Positions 21,331-32,930 of a stretch of 64,000 bases of DNA are shown here, in pieces; position 1 is the first letter of the stretch, and every line of letters starts with the position of its first letter. The notes beneath the pieces are model-generated. The model saw nothing but the letters and a program-made list of their open reading frames with translations, had not been told where the DNA came from and did no database searches. The DNA is from Talpa occidentalis (Eukaryota > Chordata > Mammalia > Eulipotyphla > Talpidae). Both the position numbers and the translations under genes were made by a program. The stretch covers positions 110,766,734-110,830,733 of the forward strand of contig NW_023605305.1 in assembly GCF_014898055.3 (NCBI RefSeq). Direction: 5' to 3'.

Positions 21331-24300
21331 TTTTAGCTCTAGGCTGAGCTTTTGAGCATGCAGTTCGGCAAGTCTGGGAGACTGTCATCCGCCGTTGGCC
21401 GATCAAGCTGCTGGGTCTATTGAGAAGGACAGTGTAACAGTGTCCTGGGGACAGGCTAACACTACAGGTGCCAGTGAGGATGAGGAAGAAAGAGAAATCC
21501 CAGAGGTACGATGGAGAGGAGTGTCTCGTTTGGGGAGAGAGAGGATGGCATTAAGAAAAGGCCACTAATTGGTAGCGCTGGAGTTGGGGTGGTCCTGGGA
21601 AGAGCCCCTTTAGAGGATGGGCAGAGGGCGAGGTCAGATGCGAGCAGCTAAGAGGTGGATGTGGGTGGCAGGAAGTGGAGTTGGCACTGGGAACTGTGCC
21701 AGCTGTGCTGGCTGAGAAACTCAACAGGTAGGGATGGGGGGTGGGGGATGTGGGAGGTAGGGAGAGCCCCAGAGGGACACGGGGTCAGGGAAGTCACGTG
21801 TGAATGACACCTGCCAGGGGCTGCCCGAGCGTGCTTGTAGGTGGAGCTGGAAACCAAGGGAAAGAGTCTGGAAAGATGGGAAAAAGAGCTCATTGAGGAC
21901 ACAGGAGCCTGGAGGCCATGGGAGGGATTAGCATCCAGCAAAGAGGAGGAAGGCGGTCTTGCTGAGGAGAGAGTTGCCTCTCCCTTCACCCCAGGGGAAG
22001 GAGGGGACCTCCAGAGGGGTCCTAAGGTGTGGAGAAGGCGAGGAAGGACATCCGCCAGCTCATGCACACATGCACCGAGCCTGCAAGCGGGTAATTGCAC
22101 GGCCCCAGTCACATGTGCACACTTGCGCTCATGCACACACGCCGTGTACCAGGCGTGTCAGAAAAGTGCATCATACCCGGGTGCACACTCTGGAAACCAG
22201 GTCAAAGGTAGCCCCTGAGCCAAGCAGGGCCTCCAATGCCTCCTGCAGTGTGGAGGAGAGACGGCAAAAGGCATCAGCCTGGGCTGGGCACCCTGAGCCC
22301 TGACTCCAGCTCCTCACTCACCCCACTCAGTCTGGTGGATTTCAGGAAATGACTTCACCTCCTGGTGACTCCATCGCCTGGAGGGCAAAAGAGAGTGAAT
22401 CACTTCTACCCTGCCAAACCTGCGGGAGGCGCACCCAGAACCAGTTTCCTTTCTCCTGGCTCCTTCTCTGCAAAGGTTCCAAGTAAGGGGCGGAGCGCCA
22501 GGTGGCCCTGACCTCCAGCACTCCTGACAACCGGCCCAGGAGTCTCGTGCCACCCACACACCACTCACCTGTGCAGGTCCGGGTCAGCCCCTCCTTCAAC
22601 AGACCCCAGCATCACCTCCCTTGCATCAGCCCCACCCACACCTCCGAACCCCAGTGAGGTGGGGCCAGCTCGCCTGCATTGTTCTGCCACTGTCCTCCAC
22701 CTGCTCTTCTGTGAGCTCCTGGATGTTCTCCTGGCACAGCTGGACTGTCCTGCAGGCGCCTTGATGGGGCTTGGGAGGGGGAGACGGTGCAGAGTCACCA
22801 GGTCAGCAGCTTCCAGTCTTGCCACCCTACCTGCCCTCCACTGCCCACCTGGCATCCGAGCCCAACTTCCCCTTATTACTGGAGTCACTGGATCTTGAGG
22901 GTTAGGGGTGTCTAAGCTCATGATCTTTCATTTAGGGACTCCTAGTTGCTGGGAAGGGTGGGGTGTTTGTGCTGGAGAACTTCCACTTGTGAGCGGCAGC
23001 AAGCCTGGCTCCTGGGGGATCAGACAGTGAAGGGGTTAGGGATCCTCCACCCTCTCCACTCCCCCCAAATTCTGCCATCCTGCCCTGACCCCCAGTGCAG
23101 CCACTTCTCAAGACAAGACTGTCTGCCTGCTCTGCCTGGCATGGGGGAGCGGCACACAGACCCCATAGCCAGTAAAGAATGGGGCGTGGGGGGTGGTGAG
23201 AGAGGGAGAGACACGAAGCTGAGGGAAGGGGCACCACTCCGAACCCCCTCACCAGCTTCAGCAATCCCTGGACCAGGACAACACTGTTCAGAAACTGCAA
23301 TCACATTGGGAGACCCCAAGTTCAGAGCAAGCTGGCAGAGTGAGGGATGTGGTGGAGGTATGTCAGTGCTTCCCTCCAGCATGAGTCTGGGGGTGCTGCC
23401 CTCCCCTGCAGGAGAGGTTCGGAACGGTCGTGATTTGCACGTGCACTTATTTCCCCATTTCTTTTGGATCCTAAGCAAAGGCTGCACCCTCATGGTGCCC
23501 TGCCCACTTTCAGCTTGCTGCTAGCAGGGACCTGGGCCTGGCACCCTCGCGGAACGGAAGCCACCCGTCCAGGCATGATGTCTGAGAGACAGGAACCGTA
23601 GACCCTTAGAGGGACACACACATGCACGCACCCACACGGGTGCCCCTTCTCTGCCCCATGGTAGGAGCAAAGCCTCCGGGCTCAGCCTGGCGCCCAACAA
23701 TGTGGGATCCCCTATGATACCAGCCGGTGTGCTAGATGGAAGCCCCCATCACGGCTGTAGCTGCAGCTCCACGCAAGGGCCTTCCCACCCCATGGGGCGC
23801 GTGCTCCTGGGCACTGATGTGGGTGGGCTGACTCCCCAGATGACCTGCCTTCTCGGAGAAAAGAAAGCCTTCCCCTGTCCATCATCCTGCTCCCCTCTGG
23901 GGGCTGCCTAAGAAGGGGCTTAACTTCTCTGCGTTCACACAGACAATGCCTTTGTTATCCTTCTCAATGATTGTTATTTGAGCAGCAGGCAGAGGTGAAG
24001 GTAGTTTGAGTGCTGAAGGCTTGGGGAGAACCCACATGGAACGTGGGGTTTCAGATGACGGGGTTCTTCTCCAGGCCTTTCCTGTCTGCCGGGTGGGTCC
24101 TCCCGCCTGCCCAGCCCTCCCCCAACTTCCCTTCCCAGCGCTGCTTTCTGCTCCCCCCACTAGCCCTTCCTTCTTCACCAGGGCCTTGGGTAAGGACCGC
24201 GGGACAGCCTGAAGGCAGAGCGCTGGGAACTCCTTCCCCGGAGCCGCAGGCGACTTGGAGCAGGTTGAGAGGAGGGGTCAGTGTCCTTTGCTCCGCCGCC

Positions 24301-24829
24301 CTCCCGGGGGGTCACGGCCACTGCTGGTGTCCTCTGGTTGGATTCCCGGCCCGGCCCTTGGCCTGGCCCTTGGCAGCAGCTTTTCAAGTGTGCAGATGGA
24401 CCTCCTGGGGGAGGGAGAGGGGACTGGCTATCCTCCTTGTCACCCCGTCCTGAACTCTGAGAGGATATTACAGGAAGGGCCTGGAACCGGGAGTTTTCTC
24501 CCCAGCACTCTGGTGAGCTGGGCGATGGCAAAGGCCGTGGACTCTGAACTCAGAGGCTGAGCTGCTCTCGTCAAGCAAGCTGTGGAATAAGGCCTGGAGC
24601 TGTGGGAAGTGCTAGTGCCAGGGCTGAAACTGAGGCTCTGTGGAACTCCTGTGTGCAAAGGTCCAGGTTCGCCTGCTGGAGGATGGAGGGAGATGAGTCA
24701 CATCAGCTGAGATCCTGGACCCACCGAACTTCCACCATGCAAGTGAGCCCATACCGCATCGCCAGCCCCAGGCTGTCCAGGCAGAAGAACGCAAGTCAAC
24801 CGCTTTCCTAGTGTCAGCGATAGACAGTT
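21331..24829. other. GC-rich unassigned sequence
   Basis: About 3.5 kb without a recognisable gene. A possible sense MIR patch lies at about 22300-22420. Frames of 100-190 codons occur on both strands (for example 22946-23524 plus and 23020-23493 minus, overlapping); without domains or splice borders they are attributed to GC content. Confidence 0.35.
21731..21762 (+). other. G-quadruplex candidate
   Basis: GGGATGGGGGGTGGGGGATG followed by TGGGAGGTAGGG gives five G runs with loops of one to six bases. Confidence 0.5.
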
Positions 24830-25270
24830 GGAATTTGAAATTAACAACACGATGCCATTGACATTAGTGCTAAGGGAGGGAGGGAGAATTGGAGAAAGGG
24901 AGGAATTTAACAATTGAACTAAATCTATGTGGAAAACTACAAAGAAGATGAAAAAAATCAAAGAAGATCTAAATAAAGGCAGAGAAAATCCATGTGTGGG
25001 GGTAGGAAGCATCAAGAGGCTCCCAGTTCTTCCCGGCGTTGTCTGTAAATTCGATATCATCCCAATCGGAATCTCAGCACATTGTCTGGTGGATATTGAC
25101 AGACTGACTCACAAGCATATGTGGAAAGACAAAAAGACTCAAAATAACCAACACGATATCGAAGGGGACAAAGTTGGAGGACTGACATCACCTGACTTCA
25201 GCGTTCACTACAACGCATCAGAAATCGAGATAGTGGTGATCGCTGAAAGAGAAGGTGAAAGGTCAGCCGG
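24830..25270 (+). mobile_element. L1 ORF2 C-terminal fragment, sense
   Basis: The translated frame at 24927-25280 carries MWKDKK and, further on, GGLTSPDF, the hallmarks of the region downstream of the L1 reverse transcriptase domain (KNKxGGITLPDF-type motif). The frame is open for over 100 codons but starts and ends arbitrarily, lacks the endonuclease and polymerase domains, and is a decayed L1 rather than a host gene. Confidence 0.8.
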
Positions 25271-25369
25271 ACACAACTGAGAAGTCAGTTGAATTCTCAT
25301 GCTAACTCTCCTGAATGAGCACAGATCCTGCAAATGAAGGGTTGAGTATCACAGGTCTACCCGCCTTCA

Positions 25370-25760
25370 AGTGACAACGATAGATGGGGACCCAGACTAA
25401 CTGCATTTCTGCCTGACTATCAATTTAGGGGTTCCTGCAAGTTTGATAATTTGCTAGAACAACTTACAGGACTCAGGAAAGCATGACACTAACAATGACA
25501 CTCTTACTATACAGGATACTGCTCAGGAAGCTCCACAGGTCAGGGGTGCACACCTTCCATGCCTTTTCTGGGAGCACCCCCTCCCATCCCATTGAGGTGT
25601 TCACCAACTCAGAAGCCCCCCAGATTTTATTCAAGAATTTTCATTGAAGTTTTGTTATGTAAGCTTGGCTGGTCAAGTCATGGCCCATGGGGGTTTCACT
25701 TCAGCTGCAGCCCCTCCTCCCCTCTTCCCCCAAGGTCGGTAGCGCTGAAAGTTCCTGCTT
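25370..25760. mobile_element. Probable ancient LTR fragment
   Basis: GTTCCTGCAAGTTTGATAATTTGCTAGAACAACTTACAGGACTCAGGAAA, a TTACTATACAGGATACTGCTCAGGA block, and CTTCCATGCC...GGTGTTCACCAACTCAGAAGCC recall a widespread endogenous-retrovirus LTR. I could not fix the family or the ends, and no internal retroviral sequence is seen. Confidence 0.45.
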
Positions 25761-27110
25761 CATTCATTCAACCCTTCCCTCTGGCCACCCTCCCCCATCT
25801 TGAAGAGAGAGAGGCATACGGCTGGGTAAGGCGGATACTTTCATTGGATCAGACCAGGCTAGATTCTGCTGCCACTCTCTTGGGGAGGGAGTAGAAGCAG
25901 AACTAGGGGCTGGTGTGGGTGCCACACGGGGCGAGGGGAAGCCATACTGCTGGCCCCAAGTAAGGGCACCCCCTCTCACTTAGGACAGGCCTCGGACTTT
26001 GAGTGTAGCTTCTGGGTTAGCCCAGGGAGGGCCCTGGGAAGCAAGAGGCTCAGCCCAGTGAGGGCACAGGGAGGAGCATACTAGGACCCCAAGGTAGGGG
26101 GAGGGTCGCAGGGAGTGGGAATAGTGGGGGAGTCTATTAGCTTGAGGCTGAGGACAGTGATTTCATAACAAACAAACCTTGGGCTCAAGCTGTGCATTCA
26201 TCAAATCACTGAAAATAATACCTCCTCTCTGGAACTTCAGACAAAAGAAACGAAAACAAGCGGGCTGGCTGGAAAGCAAAAGTCAGCAGCACTGAACGGA
26301 GGCGAGAAGGTCACCGGACCAGGAGGCTGGGCCAGTGTCAACGCCAGAGAAAGTGCAACAGGCCAGCCAGTGCCCTGCAGGCCCTGGGGACCTCCCATCT
26401 CGAGTCCACAGCCCAGCTCCGCCGGCCACTGGCGTGGCAGACACCAGGTATCTCCCCCATCCAGACGTGGGGTTCCATGTATTGGGGGCCTCCCTCTGTC
26501 CCAGTGCCTGGTCCTCCAGCTCCTGCCTCAGCCTCCTCTCCCCCATGCAGCCCAGAGGCGCAGCAGCAGCCCCCGTCCTGGCCCCACGGGGACAGCACCC
26601 GCCAAGCCCACCCGGCATGTCGCTCCCAGGAGCTGGGGTGAGGCTCTGAGTCTCCCTGCAGTACCTGGCCTATCCCCTGGGACAGCCCTGTCCCGCCCGG
26701 CCACTCTCCCTGGCACTCAGCACCTTCCCGTGGCTGGCCCAGTCAGAAATGTGCGGTAAGCGGGAAACACACACACACACACGGGTTTCAAAGAATTCCC
26801 GCCAAATCAGGAAGTAAAAGATCTCATTTGTCATTTCTGCTGTTGATTACATGCTGTGGCTACTACGCGTGGATCCATGCATTTAAATAAAATGCATTAT
26901 TAAAATGTATTATTAAAAATAATCTCTCTGGTTTCTGTTTACCCTTTCTAGCGCGGCTATGAGGAGACTCTAAATGACATGTGATTTGCATCTTATTTCT
27001 GGCAGACAGCGCTGCACTAGGATGTGCCCCCCACCCCTTTGAGCTCTGATGGCCATTTCTCCACACACTTAACCCACACCACTAGCTCCAGTCAGACTCT
27101 GTGGGTGATC
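25761..27110. other. GC-rich unassigned sequence
   Basis: No gene recognised. Contains the G-quadruplex candidate at 26097-26119 and an (AC)8 run at 26767-26782. Opposed open frames at 26283-26759 overlap on both strands. Confidence 0.35.
26097..26119 (+). other. G-quadruplex candidate
   Basis: GGGGGAGGGTCGCAGGGAGT followed by GGG: four G runs with loops of one, five and three bases. Confidence 0.45.
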
Positions 27111-27372
27111 TTGTTTTTTAGGATGTTATTTATTTATGCATACAAGAGCTGGGGTGCAGGCCAGAGGGGCGGGGTGTGAGAGGATTCACCAGAGACACAG
27201 TGGGGAGCAGAACAGGCAGATCCACTGAAATCCACTGCTGAGGGGAGTAGCGGGGAGACAGGAGAGGTCTGCTGTGCCATGTGGGTAGCTCCCTGGCCGG
27301 GGCTCGAACTCATGCTGCAGCGGCTGCCAATAGCTTCATAGCGCTAACAACCCGGAGCCTATCAGTTGTGCC
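27111..27372 (-). mobile_element. tRNA-derived SINE, copy 4 (decayed head)
   Basis: Tail and body (TTTATTTATGCATACAAGAGCTGGGG onward) are intact, but the tRNA-like head near 27340-27372 has lost the GGCCTCCCTGG end and is rearranged. It is the most eroded copy of the nine. Confidence 0.75.
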
Positions 27373-27499
27373 TGTTTTATATTCTGCAACGTTTGCACAT
27401 TCTCACGTACATTCTCATGATGTAGGGGAAAAAAGGATGATGTCCTTGTGCCTTTAATTTGTTCCTGACTCAGTCATCTGAGATCATACCCCACCCCAC

Positions 27500-27600
27500 C
27501 CAGCGCACTGTGGAAATCCACTTATTTTTACTCATTGTTGTGGTCCCTGGACCCAGCACAGTACCTGAAGCGCAGAGAGTGCTCCGTAAAGAGTCACAGG
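27500..27600 (+). repeat. L2 3' end relic, sense
   Basis: GTGGTCCCTGGACCCAGCACAGTACCTGAAGCGCAGAGAGTGCTCCGTAAA copies the L2 tail. Confidence 0.5.
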
Positions 27601-30149
27601 CTGCGAGGGCGCAGAGCGGAGCGGCTCACGACGGCTGGCTGTGTAGCCGTGGTGGCTGCGATGACAGTAATTATTAGGTAGATGCTAGTCTTTGAGGGTT
27701 TTCCCACCCCCACTTAACCTCAGCCACTCTTTCTTCCATCTCAGCTTGCTCAAGGGTGACCCAAATCCTCCTGGCAGTCACATGAGGCTGCTTCCTTTTG
27801 TCTTCACCTCAGGACAGACGACAAGTTCTTCCCGGAGTTTGAGGGCCTGGAGACCCCGCCGCCGTCCTACCCGAGTCTCTTCTGCTGACTGAAAAAAGCT
27901 CGCAAAGTCCTTCACCCCTTTGTTACAAAGCTTGTCCTTTCGCTTCCTCCATTCCCCCTGTGGGTTCTTGGGAGGTTGGAAGGTCCCTGTCCGCCCTCCC
28001 CCGCCAGGCTCTGAAGCCAAGGGACATGGGAGATTCTTGTAAGTTATTAAAAATGATTCGGCGTTCACCGTTCTCACTCCAGTCTGACACCCCAGTCCTG
28101 TCCCGCAGGACCCCCCACCCTCTCCAGCTTAGTGGACGTTCTCCTGTGTCCCTACCTGCTCACTGTCATCCCCACCCTGTAGAGGAGCAGCCAGTGCTGG
28201 GTGAGATCAAATCAAACCTCTCACAGCCCGTCTAGTCTCACTCATGGGTTGTAAGTGGAGAAGCCAAGGCCGCAGACGTCAAGCTCATGTGGCTTATTTG
28301 GAAGTGCTGCTTGAGGACTGTGAAGCTGCAGGCCTCCAGCCAGCTGGGACACAGCAGAGTCCCTCTCTGTGGTGACCCTTCTTCCCAGCTCAGAACCTTT
28401 TTTCATTCCCCTTGGCCTTGTCTCAGTCAAGCATTCATAAGAGCGGGATACTCTCAGGACACCTGCACCCACAATGCCGGGGTGGCCCATAGGGTTGTCA
28501 GTCTCTGGGATGGTGCCTTGGAGCTTAGGACCCCTGAAATCCAGACATAGGTAGGCACCTGCCTTCAAAGAAGGCCAGTGGTTCAGGCACAGTTCCCCTC
28601 GCTCAGTCTTCATGTATCACTGGGGCAGACCACAGAGCACAGTTCTTCTGTGACAAGACAGCAGGTGCCATCCCTCTCCTACTCTGCTCCCCTTCTAACA
28701 AGATCTCCTGGCCCTTCCCCCTCTGACCCACACCCGCCCCAAGAGCACACACTGGGCCCTTTTCTACCCAGAACAAATGAAGACACTCCTAACCAGTCAG
28801 TGATCCTGCTGTTTGGAATCAAAGGAGATTTTGCTCTTCATTCTCCTTTTCCAACACATCGAGATGTCGATGGAATGGTTGCAACCACTGCAGCCTGCAC
28901 GTGACTCGGGACCTGGGGCGTGGGGAGACTCCCCATCAGTGGGAGACTCCAAGGGTTCAACATCCTCCCAGGAACTGGGGGCAAAGGCTTGATCTCTCTT
29001 TGGGCAAAATTAATTCTTCACCCCAACATTGGTCATGGTGTTTTTCTATGCTTGGGTTCAGAGGAGCCAGGATAGGGGAGCGATGGAGGCTTCACTCAAT
29101 TTCCCAATACACTTGAGCATCAATATCTACATCATCCTCTTCCAACGAGACTAGGGCTACACCATTTCACAATATAGCAACGTAATATCAAAAAAGATGC
29201 TGGCACATGAGTTCTGTTGCACTCAGTCATCTGCAGTTAGTACAGTTCATCATCATCTATGACCAAAATGTCTCCCCGGATGAGGTCACCCAGGTTTGGA
29301 AGCTTCCCTTTGATGCTGGCAGGTTGCAATGTGGAGGGGCTCCAGCAATTCGAGGCTTCACCCTGCCAGGCACCTGGTGTAACTGAGCTAAGAGACAGTT
29401 AGCTCAGTTCTCTGAGACTCTTCCAGAGCACCACTGTGATATTGGATCTACCTCCTTGCATTCATTCATTCCCTTAACCTAGTTTTTCCTCTTCTGTGTT
29501 TCTATTTATACCCAAACTTTTCCACCTCTTTAGGGGACAGTCAGGTTGGCCATGGTCTAGAGCACTGACAGTAATACTAGGTCTAGCAACTTACCCTCCT
29601 CAATCTATCAGCCACAAGTCCAAGGTCCCCAGGCCACCCTTCTGACCAGCTGATTTAGCTTCCCCTACCCCATGTAGACACCCCTGTTTCCTCATTGGTG
29701 CTCGATGTCCAGGCATGTCTGCAGTCTGACCCCACAGCTACCTACCGCAGATGCCTTTCCTGCCTCCTGGCCCCTCACCCAGGACCATGCACTGGGGGCT
29801 TTGCCTCATAAAGCACAGATTCCTTATAGGAATTTGCTGAGATGCCTGATGAATGTTCCCTTAACCCTTGAGGTTATATTTTCCATAAGATGCCCCAAAA
29901 TATCCTTGCTTAGTACAAGTGGAAAAATGTGAAGCCAACATCTTATTATTCTTGGTTATTTTCAGTTGTACTTTGATGGAAAAATAAGTTATTCCTTACA
30001 TTAGGCCTTAACCTACAGCTATTCTGATTACATTTCTGAGAAACTTGGATTTTTTTTATAGGCACATCTCATATTTCCTTTTCTTTATCCTTAGAATCAC
30101 ATGATTATCATATACATTTTATGTTGCCATGTTGTTTATAGGAACTGAA
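27601..30149. other. Unassigned sequence, no gene recognised
   Basis: Short CpG-bearing patches occur at about 27605-27660 and 27855-27880, too small to be islands. A 10-base unit GGGAGACTCC is repeated 18 bases apart at about 28923-28950. The frame at 28242-28613 (minus) has no recognisable features. Confidence 0.35.
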
Positions 30150-30320
30150 ATATTTTCAAGCAAAAAAACACAAAGTTCTGTATGATTTGGCCCCTGCGTA
30201 CATGTTTGGCCTCATCTCCATTCACAAGCCTCCTCTTAACCCTCACCTCAGTGCTTATCCACAAGCCCAAAGTTCTCCATACGCTCTCCTTGTGCCTCAC
30301 CGGCTCACTGATACCGTGTT
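30150..30320 (+). repeat. L2 ORF-region relic, sense
   Basis: CAAAGTTCTGTATGATTTGGCCCCTGCGTACATGTTTGGCCTCATCTCC is the L2 phrase upstream of its 3' end, followed by the expected CCTCACCTCAGTGC block. Confidence 0.65.
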
Positions 30321-30480
30321 GGCGAATACAGAGCTGGGGTAGGATAGACTCAGTTTGAATTCTGGTTCTGCCCTTGGCAGAACGTATTGGCAGATGATCT
30401 TGGGCAAGTTTCTGAACTTTTGTTTCTCCTCTGAAAAAAATGTAGATATTAAGAGTATGTAACTCACTATAGTGCAATAC
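30321..30480 (+). repeat. MIR relic, sense
   Basis: ACTCAGTTTGAATTCTGGTTCTGCC, GATCTTGGGCAAGTTTCTGAACTTTTGTTTCTCC and an AATGTAGATATTAAGAGTA block are in MIR order. Confidence 0.7.
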
Positions 30481-30489
30481 CATTTTGCG

Positions 30490-31235
30490 TCTATTTCAAT
30501 AGCTATCACCAACAAAATAAAAAATAACAAGGGTTTACAAGAATATGGAAAACTTGGAACTCTTGTGCATTGCCCGTTGGATGGTAAATGGTGCAACCTC
30601 TGTGAAAAACAATAAGGCAGTTCTTCATTACTTTAATAACCAATGTTCAGATTTTCCCATATGGCCTCAGCATTGCCACATGATCCAACAATACCACTTC
30701 CGTGTATAAATAAAAAGAACTGAGCACAGGGGTTTCAAAGATATTTGTACATCCATGTTCAGAGCAGCATCACCCATGACACCTGAAAGACAAAAGCAGC
30801 CAAGCTACCACTGGTAGGTGTGTGACACATAGAACGCAGAATATCCACACACCAGAAGAGCATGCACCATGAAAAAGATTGACATTTTGACATGGGCCAC
30901 AAGGGTGAAACTTGAAGACATTCTGCAAAGAAATAATCCAGTTAGGAAGAGATAGCTATTGTATGATTACATTTACATGAAGTACCCAGAGTTCAAAATC
31001 ATAAACACCGGAAATAGAATGGTGGTTGGCTGGGGCCCGAGGCAGGCGGCGTGAGGGGTTATTGTTGAAGGGTTCAGAGTTTCAGTTTGGGAAGAAGAAA
31101 GCGTTTGGGAAATGGGTGACGAGGGTAGTTATAAAGCCCTATGCCTGCACTTAACGAGATGGAACTGTGTACTTCAAATGGGTAAAGTTATAAATATTAT
31201 GTCCTGCAGAGTTTACTATAATAAAAAAAATGTCA
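30490..31235 (+). mobile_element. Old L1 3' end, sense
   Basis: Begins in the end of ORF2/3' UTR with the L1 phrases TGGAAAACTTGGAACTCTTGTGC, ATGATCCAACAATACCACTTC, TATTTGTACATCCATG, GTGAAACTTGAAGACATTCTGC, GAATGGTGGTTGGCTGGGGC, and ends AACTGTGTACTTCAAATGGGTAAAGTT, GTTTACTATAATAAAAAAAATG. A 5'-truncated, decayed copy of the L1MA/MB type. Confidence 0.85.
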
Positions 31236-32004
31236 TGACATACCTGTCTCAGGAGGTCACAGTAAAGAGATAAATGCATGGAATATATTTGACTTCTGCA
31301 AAGTCCTGGCACTGCTATCAGAGTAACTGCTACTCGCGGCCGAAACATCCCTGACTTTTAGAGTCTGTTCCAACTCCTTTATCTACTGGACCATGTCATG
31401 CAGAGTCGGGCGCCACCTCGGCACATGCTTCTAAACACCACTGGCTTCACTGTGGTCCATCCTTGATTTCCTTTTCTGCCTTCCCCTGCTCCTGAAAATA
31501 GATGCTGTATTTAGCCATGCAAAGCTCCTCTTAAAAGTCAAATGATTTTATGTTTTTTATTTTGAATATTTTGGTACCATGTTTTTTTAATCACAACCTG
31601 ATGGGCCTATAAATACAGTACTTTTAAAACTGAACTGTGCCAATGCATGGCTTGATGTGCACACAGGAAATAGGGGGTGGCTGTAACTGCAGGCCTCCCA
31701 AAGGTCTTGGGGGGCAGCCCTGTTGGCAACCACATCTCTAAAGGACACAGCATTTCTCCAGCAGATGAAAATGTTGACAGCTTCTAATTAAACCCTATAG
31801 GTGGATTTGGTTTGGAAAGGAGATAAAACATTTCTGGTTTGCCCTAAGTGTGGGGGCAGAGCAGGTGTCTGTGACTGTCCTAGAGTCTCTATCAAAGGAA
31901 GAATTGGGAACCTGGGGCTGAAGAAAGTGTCACCTTGGGGCTAAAGGTGGCCTCTTGGCAGATGATGGCCCTTACCAGCTACGAAAGTTGACTTGGGAAG
32001 CTTT
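31236..32004. other. Unassigned sequence
   Basis: No gene or repeat recognised in this 0.77-kb stretch. Confidence 0.35.
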
Positions 32005-32448
32005 GTACATGTGTACATTGCTTTGCTAGGCTGCTGGACAATGCACCACAGACTGAATGGCTTGAACAACAGAAATTTATTGGCTCACAGTTCCAGATGC
32101 CGGAAGGACAAGATTAAGATGTAATTGGGGCTGGTTCCTTCTGAAACAGTGAGGGACAGTTTGTTCCAGTCCTCTCTGCTAGCTTCTGGGGGTTTGATGG
32201 CAATTTCTGGTGTCCTTCAGCTTCTGCTGCATTACCCCATCTCTGCTGCATCTGTATGCCTGACTGTGACCAATTTCCCCTTTTTATAAGGACACTAGTC
32301 ATATTGGATTAGAGCCCCACCCTAATTACCTCATCTAAACTAATAATTTCTGCAATGACACTATTTTCAAGTAAGGTTGCATTCTGAGGTACTGAGGGTC
32401 AGGATTTTAACATGAATTTTGGGGGGATATACTTCAATTCACAACAAT
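32005..32448 (-). mobile_element. MLT1-type LTR (MaLR), antisense
   Basis: AACAACAGAAATTTATTGGCTCACAGTTCCAGATG, GGGGCTGGTTCCTTCTGA, TCTCTGCTAGCTTCTGG, TTATAAGGACACTAGTCATATTGGATTAGAGCCCCACCCTAATTACCTCATCTAAAC and the closing GTTGCATTCTGAGGTACTG...ACATGAATTTTGGGGG are the inverted MLT1 order. Nearly full length as a solo LTR; no retroviral internal part. Confidence 0.85.
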
Positions 32449-32699
32449 GGGCCACTGCTCAAATCAAAGAGTTCTCTGGAAACTATGAGAGCCTCTTGAA
32501 GGGCTCTCATATGTTACTGCAATTGAATTTTTTTTTTTTTTATGAGATAGTGTGTACCTTTACTTTCCCAAGAATAATCTGGCCAAGATTTAAGTATCTA
32601 CAAAATCAATGCAGTTAGATTCCAGGTAGAGTAGAATCAAGCTTTGCCGTTGACACAAAGAGATTGGGGGAGAGCGGGTAGCCTTTCAGTGGCAGAGAG

Positions 32700-32930
32700 T
32701 ATAGACTCCAGAGGCAACTTTAGGCAAAGGTTTTCTGTAAAGGGTAAGATAGTGAATATCTTAAGTTTTATGGTTAGATGATCTCTGTCTCAGCCTCTCA
32801 GCACTGCTGAGGCTGCAGGAGACCAACCGTAAACAATTCATGAGTAAATGAGCACTTTGGTGTTCCAATAAAACTTTATTTGCAAAAGAAGACAGTGGAC
32901 CAGACTTAGCTTGTGTCTCCTGGTCAAGAC
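32700..32930 (+). mobile_element. hAT-type MER element relic
   Basis: TTTTCTGTAAAGGGTAAGATAGTGAATATCTTAAG and TGGTGTTCCAATAAAACTTTATTTGCAAAAG...CAGTGGACCAGACTTAGC match a common non-autonomous element whose name I cannot give with certainty; class from general resemblance. Confidence 0.55.

Noticed and set aside
24927..25280. 117-codon open frame
   Set aside because: Encodes a decayed L1 ORF2 tail, not a host gene; annotated as a mobile element.
25370..25760. Intact endogenous retrovirus at the LTR-like sequence
   Set aside because: No gag, pol or env-like frames and no second LTR; only fragments are visible.
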